DNA of 5,840 bases from Oscillospiraceae bacterium (GTDB taxonomy: Bacteria; Bacillota_A; Clostridia; Oscillospirales; Ruminococcaceae), in the NCBI GenBank assembly GCA_900766795.1, contig CAAFWX010000178.1, positions 1 to 5,840 of the forward strand, given 5' to 3'. Position 1 is the first letter of the stretch. Every line of letters begins with the position of its first letter. The position numbers were made by a program, and so were the translations under genes. The notes beneath the pieces are model-generated. The model saw only the letters and a program-made list of their open reading frames with translations, was not told the DNA's origin and did not search any database. Positions 1 through 5,840 of this stretch are shown here, in pieces.

Positions 1-113
1 ACTGCCATGCCGCTCGAGGGCTTCGCTCCGGGTACTGCCATGCCGCCTGCGGGCTTCGCTCCGGGCACTGCCATGCCGCCTGCGGGCTTCGCTCCGGGCA
101 CTGCCATGCCGCC
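1..113 (-). repeat. 33-bp in-frame tandem repeat encoding an 11-residue unit
   Basis: Copies lie at 1-33, 34-66 and 67-99, with a 14-base partial copy at 100-113. Copies 34-66 and 67-99 are identical; copy 1-33 differs at a few bases, including the Pro-Ala/Pro-Ser position. Read on the minus strand, each unit encodes GGMAVPGAKPA (residues 278-288, 289-299, then GGMAVPGAKPS 300-310, and a partial SGMAV). The array continues off the left edge, so its full copy number is unknown. It sits in the flexible linker of the DUF6382-type protein. Confidence 0.93.
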
Positions 114-947
114 CATGGGAGCGGCTTGCTGCTTCTTTTCTTTCTTATCAAACAAACCACCGAACAAGCCGCCCTGGGACTTCTTGTCGTTAGCCTGATT
201 TGCATTCTGACTCGGGATTCCCATTGCGGGCTGCTGCGCAGGCTGCGCGGGAGGAACATTGACAGCGGGTGCTGCCGCGGGAGCAGCAGCGGGCGCAGGA
301 TTAAACACAGGCTGCTTGTTTGCGGCAGGAGCGCCTGCGGGAGCCTGCTGTGCAGCGGGACGATCCATGTTGATGGGCTGAGCGGGAGCAGCGCCGCTCA
401 GCATTTTGTCGAGAAACTCGTAAATCTGCTTCACGCCTGCGTTGGGGGTTGCATTGAGGAAGTTGTTTATCTGAGTGGGATATGCGTTGTCCTCGGAAAG
501 GTCAAACACGCAGGACACAATACAGTTCTTCACAAACGTGCGGAAGCTTTTGCCGTAGGGCTTGTTCGTGGGGATAAGCAGCAGGCTTACCTCAAGGCTG
601 CCGCTGTCAACGAAGATGTAGTTGTCCTCGAGGATAAACTTGTCATCGTCAATCATGTATTCCTCAGCGCGCAGCATAACCTCGGCAATGCTGCAAAGTA
701 TCTTAAGGAAAACCCCTTTTTTTAGCTGCTGCCCGAACAGAGTGGAAAGCGCCATTCCCGTAGTGGCGGTGTAGCACAGGGTCTGCACCCCGTTGTTTAT
801 CTCATAGCTCTGCACCAGCACGCCCTTGATATTGTTGTTTATGAGCATTCCGTTGGTGAAAGAATCAATCCTCTCATCGGGGTCAAGAGTGTATACCAGA
901 GAGGTGTTTATGCTGTCCGAAGCATACTTTATCTTGCTGATTTCCAT
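1..947 (-). CDS. DUF6382-type protein with Pro/Ala-rich linker, 3'-truncated (probably FHA-domain protein)
   Basis: An uninterrupted reading frame starts at ATG 947-945 and runs off the left edge with no stop, giving 315 residues. Residues 1 to about 185 form a compact globular, cysteine-containing domain (opening MEISKIKYASDS, with a core around NNGVQTLCYT and ILEDNYIFVDSGSLEVSLLL). By recall I match it to DUF6382, a family found in clostridial Tad pilus loci, usually ahead of a C-terminal FHA (phosphothreonine-binding) domain. Residues 186-255 are a Pro/Ala/Gln-rich disordered linker. Residues 259-272 hold a GLFGGLFDKKEKK segment, and 278-315 hold an 11-residue repeat. There is no signal peptide or membrane segment, so a cytoplasmic location is likely. 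The start is backed by the purine-rich GGAAAGGAA site at 955-963, 7 bases upstream. The FHA domain is expected beyond the window and is not seen. The frame and domain layout are solid; the family name is moderately sure. Confidence 0.8.
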   Translation of the reverse strand, partial: MEISKIKYASDSINTSLVYTLDPDERIDSFTNGMLINNNIKGVLVQSYEINNGVQTLCYTATTGMALSTLFGQQLKKGVFLKILCSIAEVMLRAEEYMIDDDKFILEDNYIFVDSGSLEVSLLLIPTNKPYGKSFRTFVKNCIVSCVFDLSEDNAYPTQINNFLNATPNAGVKQIYEFLDKMLSGAAPAQPINMDRPAAQQAPAGAPAANKQPVFNPAPAAAPAAAPAVNVPPAQPAQQPAMGIPSQNANQANDKKSQGGLFGGLFDKKEKKQQAAPMGGMAVPGAKPAGGMAVPGAKPAGGMAVPGAKPSSGMA

Positions 948-954
948 AATACAA

Positions 955-963
955 TTCCTTTCC
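955..963 (-). promoter_or_regulatory. Ribosome binding site of the DUF6382-type gene
   Basis: On the minus strand this reads GGAAAGGAA and ends 7 bases before ATG 947-945. It fixes the start of a gene that has no stop in the window. It lies in the only sizeable gap of the operon (948-1023), in which I see no convincing promoter or terminator. Confidence 0.7.
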
Positions 964-1023
964 TGATTGCCTTTTGAAGAAAGCCTGCCGCAAAGATTAC
1001 TAGCCGCACATGCGCTGACTCAA

Positions 1024-2484
1024 TCAGTCATATTCGCGCAGACGGAGAAGCCGCCAAGAGCTTCCGTCAAGCACAGCTGCTGTGCCCTTTGAGCTTAGAG
1101 AGTTGGCTTCATCGAACTGGAAGTCAATAATGATGTTGCCCTTGCTGTCGATATATCCCCAGCGATTGTTGGTAGCACTCTGAACCGCAGCCAGCCCGCA
1201 GTAGAGGGACTTTGCGTCGTTGTGCGTGCCCATTGCTTCAACGACCTCTCCCTTGCTGTCGATGAAGCACCACGAGCCGTTAAGCTTTACCGCGCCGTAG
1301 CCGTTTCCGAACAGCTTGACGTCTTCAAAGGAAAGAGAGCCAAGCGCCTCAGATTTGGTGGAATATGTCTTTGAGTCGCTTGCGTCAACAGTCAGCTTGT
1401 AGGCTGTCCAATGGGAGCTTGCGTCATTTCTGGCATACACCACAACCTTCACTGCGTTGCCGTTGTTTATGAGCGTTCGAGTGTTGATGAAATATCCGTC
1501 CTCAAGATAAAGGTCATTGCAGGTGAACACCTCCACATCGCCGCCGCGATTCTGGGTGTCGTGGTACATTATCTTCCACTTTCCGTCGGACTTTATGGCA
1601 TAGAAGTTGTTGGAAACCGCTGCCGCCGCTTCAAGCCCGCTGTATCTTTCGGTCATGTTGGTGTTCAGAATACCCCACTTACCGTTGTCATAGCTGAAAT
1701 TTGCAATGCCGCCCTGAAAGGTTCCGAGATAATCATAGTAAATCAGTTCCTTGGTGGAACTGTTGTAGGGAACAAGCTTTCTGTTGTCATTAAGACTCAT
1801 ATAGACATGCTGATTCTCATGAACCGTCGCAAGGTACTTTTCTTTGGGGCTGTATGAATCAAAGTGACCATGACCCTCGTCAACAATTCTTTCTCCTGCG
1901 GTGTTGATTACAACGTCGTTGTCCTCGTCAAGCTGTCCTATTGCAAAGGTGTCATTCACCCACTCCGAAACGGACATAAGCCCCAGATTGGACAGCTTGT
2001 AATCGCCCTTAACGGTGTCGTAGTACCCCACATAGAAGTCATACGCCGCTGCTGCCGCCTCGGCGGTTGCGGCGTCCTTGCTGCTCTTTAGCTCGGAGGT
2101 TTTGGTTATCAGATTATTCACATAGGAATATATTTCCCTGTCGGCTTTGCTGCGCATATAGTCCAGCACTGCACCGCCTGACTCTGTGTCGGTGGGCACC
2201 TTGCTCACCGCCTGCTTGCACGCGTCGATGTAGGCGCTTGTTCTGTCAACCGACTTCGCATAGTCACGAAGCTCGATGATAAGTGCGTACTTGTCCTCGT
2301 CGGCAGTGTTGTTGAGAATCTGCTTATACTCCGTTATTGCGTCCGCATACATCAGCTTGTTCTTGTATTCCTCAAGCTTGACGCGCATTTCAATCGTGGG
2401 GTCCTCCTCTTTCTGAAACACCGAATAGGTGGCGATTAGGCTCAGAAAAACAAGTCCTCCGATAACAACTGTTCCCAGTTTCAT
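1024..2484 (-). CDS. Membrane-anchored WG-repeat protein with TPR-like N-terminal region
   Basis: 486 residues, ATG to TGA. Residues 4-22 form one hydrophobic segment after a short basic start, with no lipobox cysteine, so an uncleaved N-terminal anchor with the rest outside the membrane is likely. Residues about 34-160 are helical and TPR-like (YADAITEYKQILNNTADED), including an Ala-rich stretch at 139-147. From about 180 to the end are degenerate WG (KWG) repeats: NGKWGILN near W270, DGKWKIMY near W303, NGSWCFIDSKGEVV near W405, NRWGYIDSKGNIIIDFQFDE near W442, and SSWRLLRL near W477. WG repeats form beta-rich, often propeller-like surfaces and are thought to serve binding; no enzymatic residues are evident. 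The gene begins 1 base after the prepilin peptidase stop, so the two are probably translated together. This suggests a pilus- or envelope-linked role, but the partner is unknown. Confidence 0.88.
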   Translation of the reverse strand: MKLGTVVIGGLVFLSLIATYSVFQKEEDPTIEMRVKLEEYKNKLMYADAITEYKQILNNTADEDKYALIIELRDYAKSVDRTSAYIDACKQAVSKVPTDTESGGAVLDYMRSKADREIYSYVNNLITKTSELKSSKDAATAEAAAAAYDFYVGYYDTVKGDYKLSNLGLMSVSEWVNDTFAIGQLDEDNDVVINTAGERIVDEGHGHFDSYSPKEKYLATVHENQHVYMSLNDNRKLVPYNSSTKELIYYDYLGTFQGGIANFSYDNGKWGILNTNMTERYSGLEAAAAVSNNFYAIKSDGKWKIMYHDTQNRGGDVEVFTCNDLYLEDGYFINTRTLINNGNAVKVVVYARNDASSHWTAYKLTVDASDSKTYSTKSEALGSLSFEDVKLFGNGYGAVKLNGSWCFIDSKGEVVEAMGTHNDAKSLYCGLAAVQSATNNRWGYIDSKGNIIIDFQFDEANSLSSKGTAAVLDGSSWRLLRLREYD

Positions 2485-2485
2485 G

Positions 2486-3154
2486 TTATCCCTCCGTTAA
2501 TCCAGAAATAATATAGAATACATTGCTTATGACGCTTCCCAGAAAGAAAAAGGGTGCAAGCGGAATCGTCGATTTGATTTTTGCTTTCTTTGCAATCATC
2601 AGCCCAAAGCCTGTGAGCATTGCGCAGAACAGCGCCCAAAAAATGATTCCCATAACCTCGTTAAGCCCGACATAAAGCCCCGAAACCGCCATGAGCTTGA
2701 CATCGCCCATGCCCATCCCGTTGCGGGAAATGAGCTTTCCAATCATGAATATTCCTCCCGCAATCACGCTTCCGATAAGGGCGTCCGACAGAATCATGAT
2801 ACTTCTGCCCTCAACCAGACACTGCGCCGCAAGCAGAATCACAACAACGCCAAGCATAACCAGCAGCGCTTTATTGGGAATCACCTTGAGCTTGAAGTCA
2901 ATCACCGCAAGGAAGTAGTAGCTAAAGCAAACCAACAGCGTTTTCGCAAACACAAACAGCGTTCTGTCGTCAGGATTTGAGAACACCGCCATCAGCACTG
3001 CCGCCGCCGCAAAAAACACAACCGTCACCGCAATAAAGATATTGCGCTGCTTTTGCGTGTATTTGACTTCCTTTTCCTTGAAGTAACTTCTCACATAAAA
3101 CATTCCGCCGACGCCTGTCACGCAGGCACACAGCAGGGCTATCAACAAATACAA
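2486..3154 (-). CDS. Prepilin peptidase, A24 family (TadV/CpaA type)
   Basis: A membrane aspartyl peptidase of 222 residues that removes the short leader from type IV-like prepilins on the cytoplasmic side. Both family motifs are intact: AVIDFKLKVIPN with catalytic D86, and NGMGMGDVKLM with catalytic D151 in the GxGD signature. An IPLAPFFFLG motif at 197-206 is also typical. About six or seven hydrophobic segments are visible (near 2-20, 37-58, 66-85, 97-112, 124-142, 166-188, 203-218). It lacks the N-terminal CxxC zinc/methyltransferase part of PilD-type enzymes, as expected for the short Tad-type forms. The start is TTG at 3154-3152, chosen because GAGAGGA lies 8 bases upstream. Its likely substrate, the TadE-like protein, is encoded 31 bases upstream. 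Confidence 0.95.
   Translation of the reverse strand: MYLLIALLCACVTGVGGMFYVRSYFKEKEVKYTQKQRNIFIAVTVVFFAAAAVLMAVFSNPDDRTLFVFAKTLLVCFSYYFLAVIDFKLKVIPNKALLVMLGVVVILLAAQCLVEGRSIMILSDALIGSVIAGGIFMIGKLISRNGMGMGDVKLMAVSGLYVGLNEVMGIIFWALFCAMLTGFGLMIAKKAKIKSTIPLAPFFFLGSVISNVFYIISGLTEG
2490..2495 (-). promoter_or_regulatory. Ribosome binding site of the WG-repeat gene, inside the peptidase gene
   Basis: On the minus strand this reads GGAGGG, a near-perfect Shine-Dalgarno sequence 5 bases before ATG 2484-2482. It lies within the last two sense codons (Glu-Gly) of the prepilin peptidase, whose TAA stop (2488-2486) falls between the site and the start. This arrangement favours coupled translation of the two genes. 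Confidence 0.8.
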
Positions 3155-3162
3155 ATTCTTGT

Positions 3163-3169
3163 TCCTCTC
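3163..3169 (-). promoter_or_regulatory. Ribosome binding site deciding the TTG start of the prepilin peptidase
   Basis: On the minus strand this reads GAGAGGA, 8 bases before TTG 3154-3152. No ATG or GTG lies at a suitable distance. Other in-frame TTG codons follow at residues 3 and 4, but they are spaced too far from this site, so the first TTG is preferred. Confidence 0.65.
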
Positions 3170-3185
3170 ACTTTCTAAAGACCTG

Positions 3186-3953
3186 TCACGAAGGCTGTAA
3201 TCCGTTTGCAGGGTCGGAAAGCCATGCGGCGGTGTACGCCTGCTTCACGATTGTCCTCGATACGGGGAACCATGAAAAGACGGGTTTTGTCTTATACTCC
3301 ACGCAGACAAGGACAGTATTGTTCTTCGTTCCGGGGAACACCTTGGACTTTGCAAAGCTTACACTGCTAGGCTCGATATAGTACGATTTGTAGAAGCTCT
3401 CCTTGTCCATAGGGAGATAAGCCGACAGCTTCCAGTCATAGTAGTTTGCCATAATGTCGTCAGCCAGAACGGTTATTGCACCGTCCACAGCCATAACAGA
3501 ACCCTCTTTAAGTTCCTTCATCCAATCGCCTTCCTTGGCAACCTCAATTATCGCCTTTATAGACGTCACCATGCTGCTGCCTGAGCTTTTTATCTGGTTG
3601 AGGTCAATGTCAATTTTTTTATCCTTCAGAGATACTTCTTGTGCTTTGTCACCGGTGATAGAACTCAAAACGTTAGAGAAAGTGGTAAACGTATTGTCTA
3701 CCTCCTGAGCAATTGTGTTAGTGCTTTGAAGTTCTGTTCCGTCAGGGTGGATAACCAGCCCCAGCTTGTCGAGAATATAGACGTAGGAGGACACCTCCAT
3801 CGCCATGTTGTCAACGGCATGCTGCATAATGCTCTCGCAGATAATCACGCGAACCTGCGTGTAGACGAAAGCGACCGCAATGACCAGCGCCATCAGCGAG
3901 ATTGTGGCTTCTATCGAATATGCGCCGCTTTCTGAACGTAATTTTTTCAGCAT
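3186..3953 (-). CDS. TadE-like pseudopilin with class III signal
   Basis: 255 residues, ATG to TAA/TGA-type stop at 3188-3186. The N-terminus is a textbook prepilin leader: basic MLKKLRSESG, then AYSIE, giving Gly10 at -1 and Glu15 at +5, followed by the hydrophobic helix ATISLMALVIAVAFVYTQV. Cleavage after Gly10 by the peptidase encoded next is expected. The C-terminal part (about 212-245; VLVCVEYKTKPVF, then TAAWL) resembles the usual TadE-like end. Such proteins are minor pilins or assembly factors of Tad pili, held in the membrane with the C-terminal part outside. The middle (about 67-190) is a polar, helical region that makes it longer than many TadE proteins. It starts 3 bases after the DUF5702 gene stop, with only a weak GGGG ribosome site (3963-3966), so it may depend on translation of the gene ahead. 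The signal is certain; the subfamily name is less so. Confidence 0.87.
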   Translation of the reverse strand: MLKKLRSESGAYSIEATISLMALVIAVAFVYTQVRVIICESIMQHAVDNMAMEVSSYVYILDKLGLVIHPDGTELQSTNTIAQEVDNTFTTFSNVLSSITGDKAQEVSLKDKKIDIDLNQIKSSGSSMVTSIKAIIEVAKEGDWMKELKEGSVMAVDGAITVLADDIMANYYDWKLSAYLPMDKESFYKSYYIEPSSVSFAKSKVFPGTKNNTVLVCVEYKTKPVFSWFPVSRTIVKQAYTAAWLSDPANGLQPS

Positions 3954-3956
3954 ATC

Positions 3957-5822
3957 TCAATACCCCATGTAAGACATGTATGTAAACTCGTAATCTTTTC
4001 TGCCCGACACATCAAGCTCTCCGTCCTTGAACACTGAGCCGTAGAATACGGTGGAGGTGCTTGCGCCGGAGGTTGCCTGAATGAGCGTGTATGCTGCGTT
4101 CAGACTGTAAATATCCTTGCCAAGATTTGCGTCGGTGTAGTTTGTAGGTGCTTTGCGCCGCTCGCAGTTTGCCTGCATAAGCTTTGCCGCACGCTCGAAC
4201 ATTGCCGTGTTCTTGTTGTCGAAAGAACCCAATAGAGTGAAGATGTACAGATAATCTTTATAGGTCATATCCAGCGCATGATCGGCACTTGTCGCCTTTC
4301 CGCCCGAGGTGATGGTGACGTCTTTGTGTCCGGTCACAGCTTCGGTTACCTTGCTGTTAATCTTTTCCTTGATGGATTCGCTGGTCTTGTTCACGGCGTC
4401 ATTAAGCTCCGAAACGGCAGACTTTACCGCTTGGGTAAGGGTTGATTCGATTTCGCCGATAGCACCGTTAATAGTCCCGGTGATTGCTTCGGTTACCTCG
4501 GTGAGGTTGTCCTCAATGAACTTGTCAAGCTGGGTGTAGGTGCTGTGAATCTCGTCTTTCAGCTCCTCGGTCACATCTTCAAACGTATCACCGACAGCAG
4601 TGTCAATAAGCTTGTCAATATTCTCTAATATCTTACCCGCAATTGAATCCTGTTTTTCCTGAATAAGCTTCAAAGCTTTAACAGCATTCTTGCTCACCAT
4701 GTCGTTACCCTCGGCTTCAAGCGATGTAATAGCGTTGGATAACGCATCCGAAAGAAGAGTCGTGATTTGCTCCTTTGCAGAGGCTTCCAAGTTTTTTTCG
4801 TTGATTTGGATTCGGGTGATGTTCAGCATGCAGTACTGAACCACTTCCTGCACGGGCGCCATCACGGCGGCTTGTATCTGAGCCTGAATCGCTTTCGACT
4901 CCTGGTCGACATAATCCTTCAACTCTTGCGTTTCTTCAATCATCTTATCGGTAATGTTGTCGCCCAACTCAGTAATTTTGTCGCAGAGGTTGTTGGAAAC
5001 AGTGTCGATGACCTCTTCGGAAACCTTGGTGATAAGCTCGCCCGCGGCTTTTCGAATGATGTTTGAACCCTTGCAGACCCATGTCGCCGGAGATTTGTAA
5101 AGCGGAACAGCCGCACCATTCATAAGATAATACAGGTCAATTCCCGATTCGGCAAGAGCCAGACCTATGTGCAGAACAGTCTGAACGATTGGCGTAAGGA
5201 ACGGGAACGCACCCGTTGCCGCCAATGCAACTGACATCGTGAAAGAACGAATCTCGGGGTCGGTGAACGAGTAGATTAAGTTCAGCACAAATCTTATGGC
5301 AAAAATCGTGCCGCCCGCGCATGCCTGATTTGCAAGCATGGTGTCCTGTCCGTAAAGGATATACTCAAGCTCGCAGCCGTAGCCAACGTTCTTCAAGTCC
5401 TCCTCGCAGAACAGCGTTCCCGAAAGCATTTTCTCGTCATTCTTGCGCTTGCCGGTTCCGTCCATGGACGTGGTGAAGCAGCTGAAATTGCTTGTGAAAT
5501 ATTCCGTCACGAGGAAAGCGTCCCTGCCGTTCTCGGCAAGGCTTCCCAGCAGCTCGCCGAGATTGTTCATCAACTGGCTTACGCTATCAAGCAAACCTGT
5601 CGCGCCTGTTGTCGCGGAGTCATTGTCTTTCATGTCAACCGAGCCGCCAACACCTTTAAGCTTGATTTCGTCAGTTCGCTCCATCTTCTCGCCCACCTCG
5701 GGATGCTCATCGATATAGTCATAGAAGCCCTTGGCGTTCGCCATGTTCTTGAAGGCTTCCTTTTCCTCCTCGGTAGGCTCTTCGTTCTTGTCGTTTTCCT
5801 TCTGTTCATCGGATACTGCCTT
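3957..5822 (-). CDS. DUF5702-type protein with large helical insert, 5'-truncated
   Basis: 621 native residues are visible, ending at TGA 3959-3957; the N-terminus lies beyond the contig. The frame continues into adapter sequence and can be read as starting at GTG 5837, but those first five residues are not native. Numbering from that false start, residues 11-35 are highly charged, and 108-255 match my recall of the DUF5702 core: LVTEYFTSNFSCFTT, then CELEYILYGQDT, then hydrophobic helices to GAAVPLYKSPATW. Residues about 256-520 are a long coiled-coil-like insert. The domain seems to resume at 525-558 (YKDYLYIFTLLGSFDNKN to MQANCERR). DUF5702 proteins of Clostridia sit in Tad pilus loci and usually begin with a TadE-like hydrophobic segment, here missing. 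Function is unknown; a surface or pilus-associated role is inferred from context. Confidence 0.8.
   Translation of the reverse strand, partial: KAVSDEQKENDKNEEPTEEEKEAFKNMANAKGFYDYIDEHPEVGEKMERTDEIKLKGVGGSVDMKDNDSATTGATGLLDSVSQLMNNLGELLGSLAENGRDAFLVTEYFTSNFSCFTTSMDGTGKRKNDEKMLSGTLFCEEDLKNVGYGCELEYILYGQDTMLANQACAGGTIFAIRFVLNLIYSFTDPEIRSFTMSVALAATGAFPFLTPIVQTVLHIGLALAESGIDLYYLMNGAAVPLYKSPATWVCKGSNIIRKAAGELITKVSEEVIDTVSNNLCDKITELGDNITDKMIEETQELKDYVDQESKAIQAQIQAAVMAPVQEVVQYCMLNITRIQINEKNLEASAKEQITTLLSDALSNAITSLEAEGNDMVSKNAVKALKLIQEKQDSIAGKILENIDKLIDTAVGDTFEDVTEELKDEIHSTYTQLDKFIEDNLTEVTEAITGTINGAIGEIESTLTQAVKSAVSELNDAVNKTSESIKEKINSKVTEAVTGHKDVTITSGGKATSADHALDMTYKDYLYIFTLLGSFDNKNTAMFERAAKLMQANCERRKAPTNYTDANLGKDIYSLNAAYTLIQATSGASTSTVFYGSVFKDGELDVSGRKDYEFTYMSYMGY
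4278..5072 (-). other. Coiled-coil-like helical insert within the DUF5702-type protein
   Basis: This segment encodes about 265 residues with almost no proline and a regular spacing of Ile, Leu and Val among Glu, Lys, Thr, Ser and Asn. Examples are ELGDNITDKMIEETQELKDY and the later run SELNDAVNKTSESIKEKI. Such a pattern predicts long amphipathic helices. It lies between the two halves recognised as DUF5702 (ending at ATWVCK and resuming at YKDYLYIF). One cysteine (C336) falls inside it. The boundaries are estimated by eye. Confidence 0.65.
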
Positions 5823-5840
5823 AGATCGGAAGAGCACACG
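5823..5840. other. Illumina TruSeq adapter sequence left at the contig end
   Basis: The last 18 bases are AGATCGGAAGAGCACACG, identical to the start of the standard Illumina TruSeq read-1 3' adapter. They are not genomic. Read on the minus strand they produce the artefact peptide starts MLFRS and MCSSDL, which explains why two reading frames appear to begin at the very edge. Native sequence ends at 5822. Confidence 0.97.

Noticed and set aside
1..113. CRISPR-like direct repeats
   Set aside because: The repeats are directly adjacent with no unique spacers, and they stay in frame within a coding sequence.
126..725. Plus-strand open frame of 199 codons
   Set aside because: It is antisense to the continuous minus-strand DUF6382-type frame, has no convincing ribosome site, and encodes low-complexity Cys/Gly/Arg-rich sequence typical of a shadow frame.
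1002..1016. Hairpin in the gap between the WG-repeat and DUF6382-type genes as a terminator
   Set aside because: The stem is only about five pairs with a bulge and is not followed by a U-run on the minus strand, so it does not look like an intrinsic terminator.
990..1023. Promoter-like TTGAGT ... TAATCT in the same gap
   Set aside because: Spacing is 18 but the -10 box matches the consensus at only three positions, so chance is a sufficient explanation.
1411..2279. Three plus-strand open frames opposite the WG-repeat gene
   Set aside because: The minus-strand frame shows recognisable WG repeats and an anchor, and the plus-strand products resemble nothing I know; they are shadows.
5137..5322. 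Minus-strand 61-codon open frame inside the DUF5702-type gene
   Set aside because: It lies in a different frame from the intact, longer coding sequence and has no supporting signals; no frameshift is needed to explain the region.

Overview
The window looks like one complete short-read contig carrying part of a Tad/Flp-type pilus (type IVc pilus) accessory operon from a Gram-positive anaerobe. A member of the Clostridia, in the broad Ruminococcus/Oscillospiraceae range, is most likely. This rests on the family combination (DUF5702, TadE-like pseudopilin, short A24 prepilin peptidase, DUF6382 protein), on purine-rich GGAGG-type ribosome binding sites, and on tight gene packing. The taxon is inferred from gene content, not proven.

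All five genes lie on the minus strand and are transcribed from the right edge to the left. In order of transcription: (1) 5822-3957, a 5'-truncated DUF5702-type protein with a very large helical insert; (2) 3953-3186, a TadE-like pseudopilin with a clear class III (prepilin) signal; (3) 3154-2486, a prepilin peptidase with both catalytic aspartates and a TTG start; (4) 2484-1024, a membrane-anchored WG-repeat protein with a TPR-like N-terminal part; (5) 947-1, a 3'-truncated DUF6382 protein whose Pro/Ala-rich linker runs into 33-bp tandem repeats at the left edge. Gaps are 3, 31, 1 and 76 bases, so a single operon is likely. No stretch over 300 bases lacks a gene, and I see no RNA gene, CRISPR array or insertion sequence.

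A plausible working picture: the peptidase processes the TadE-like protein (and perhaps the DUF5702 protein and Flp pilins encoded elsewhere). The TadE-like, DUF5702 and WG-repeat proteins sit in or outside the membrane as minor pilus or surface components. The DUF6382 protein stays in the cytoplasm, where family relatives carry a phosphopeptide-binding FHA domain. The ATPase (TadA), platform proteins (TadB/TadC) and Flp pilin are not in this window.

Both ends are assembly artefacts or limits. The last 18 bases (5823-5840) are Illumina adapter sequence, so the apparent GTG start at the right edge is false. The left end stops inside a tandem repeat, a common place for assemblies to break. The main biological points are the roughly 265-residue coiled-coil-like insert splitting the DUF5702 domain, and a WG-repeat protein translationally linked to the prepilin peptidase.
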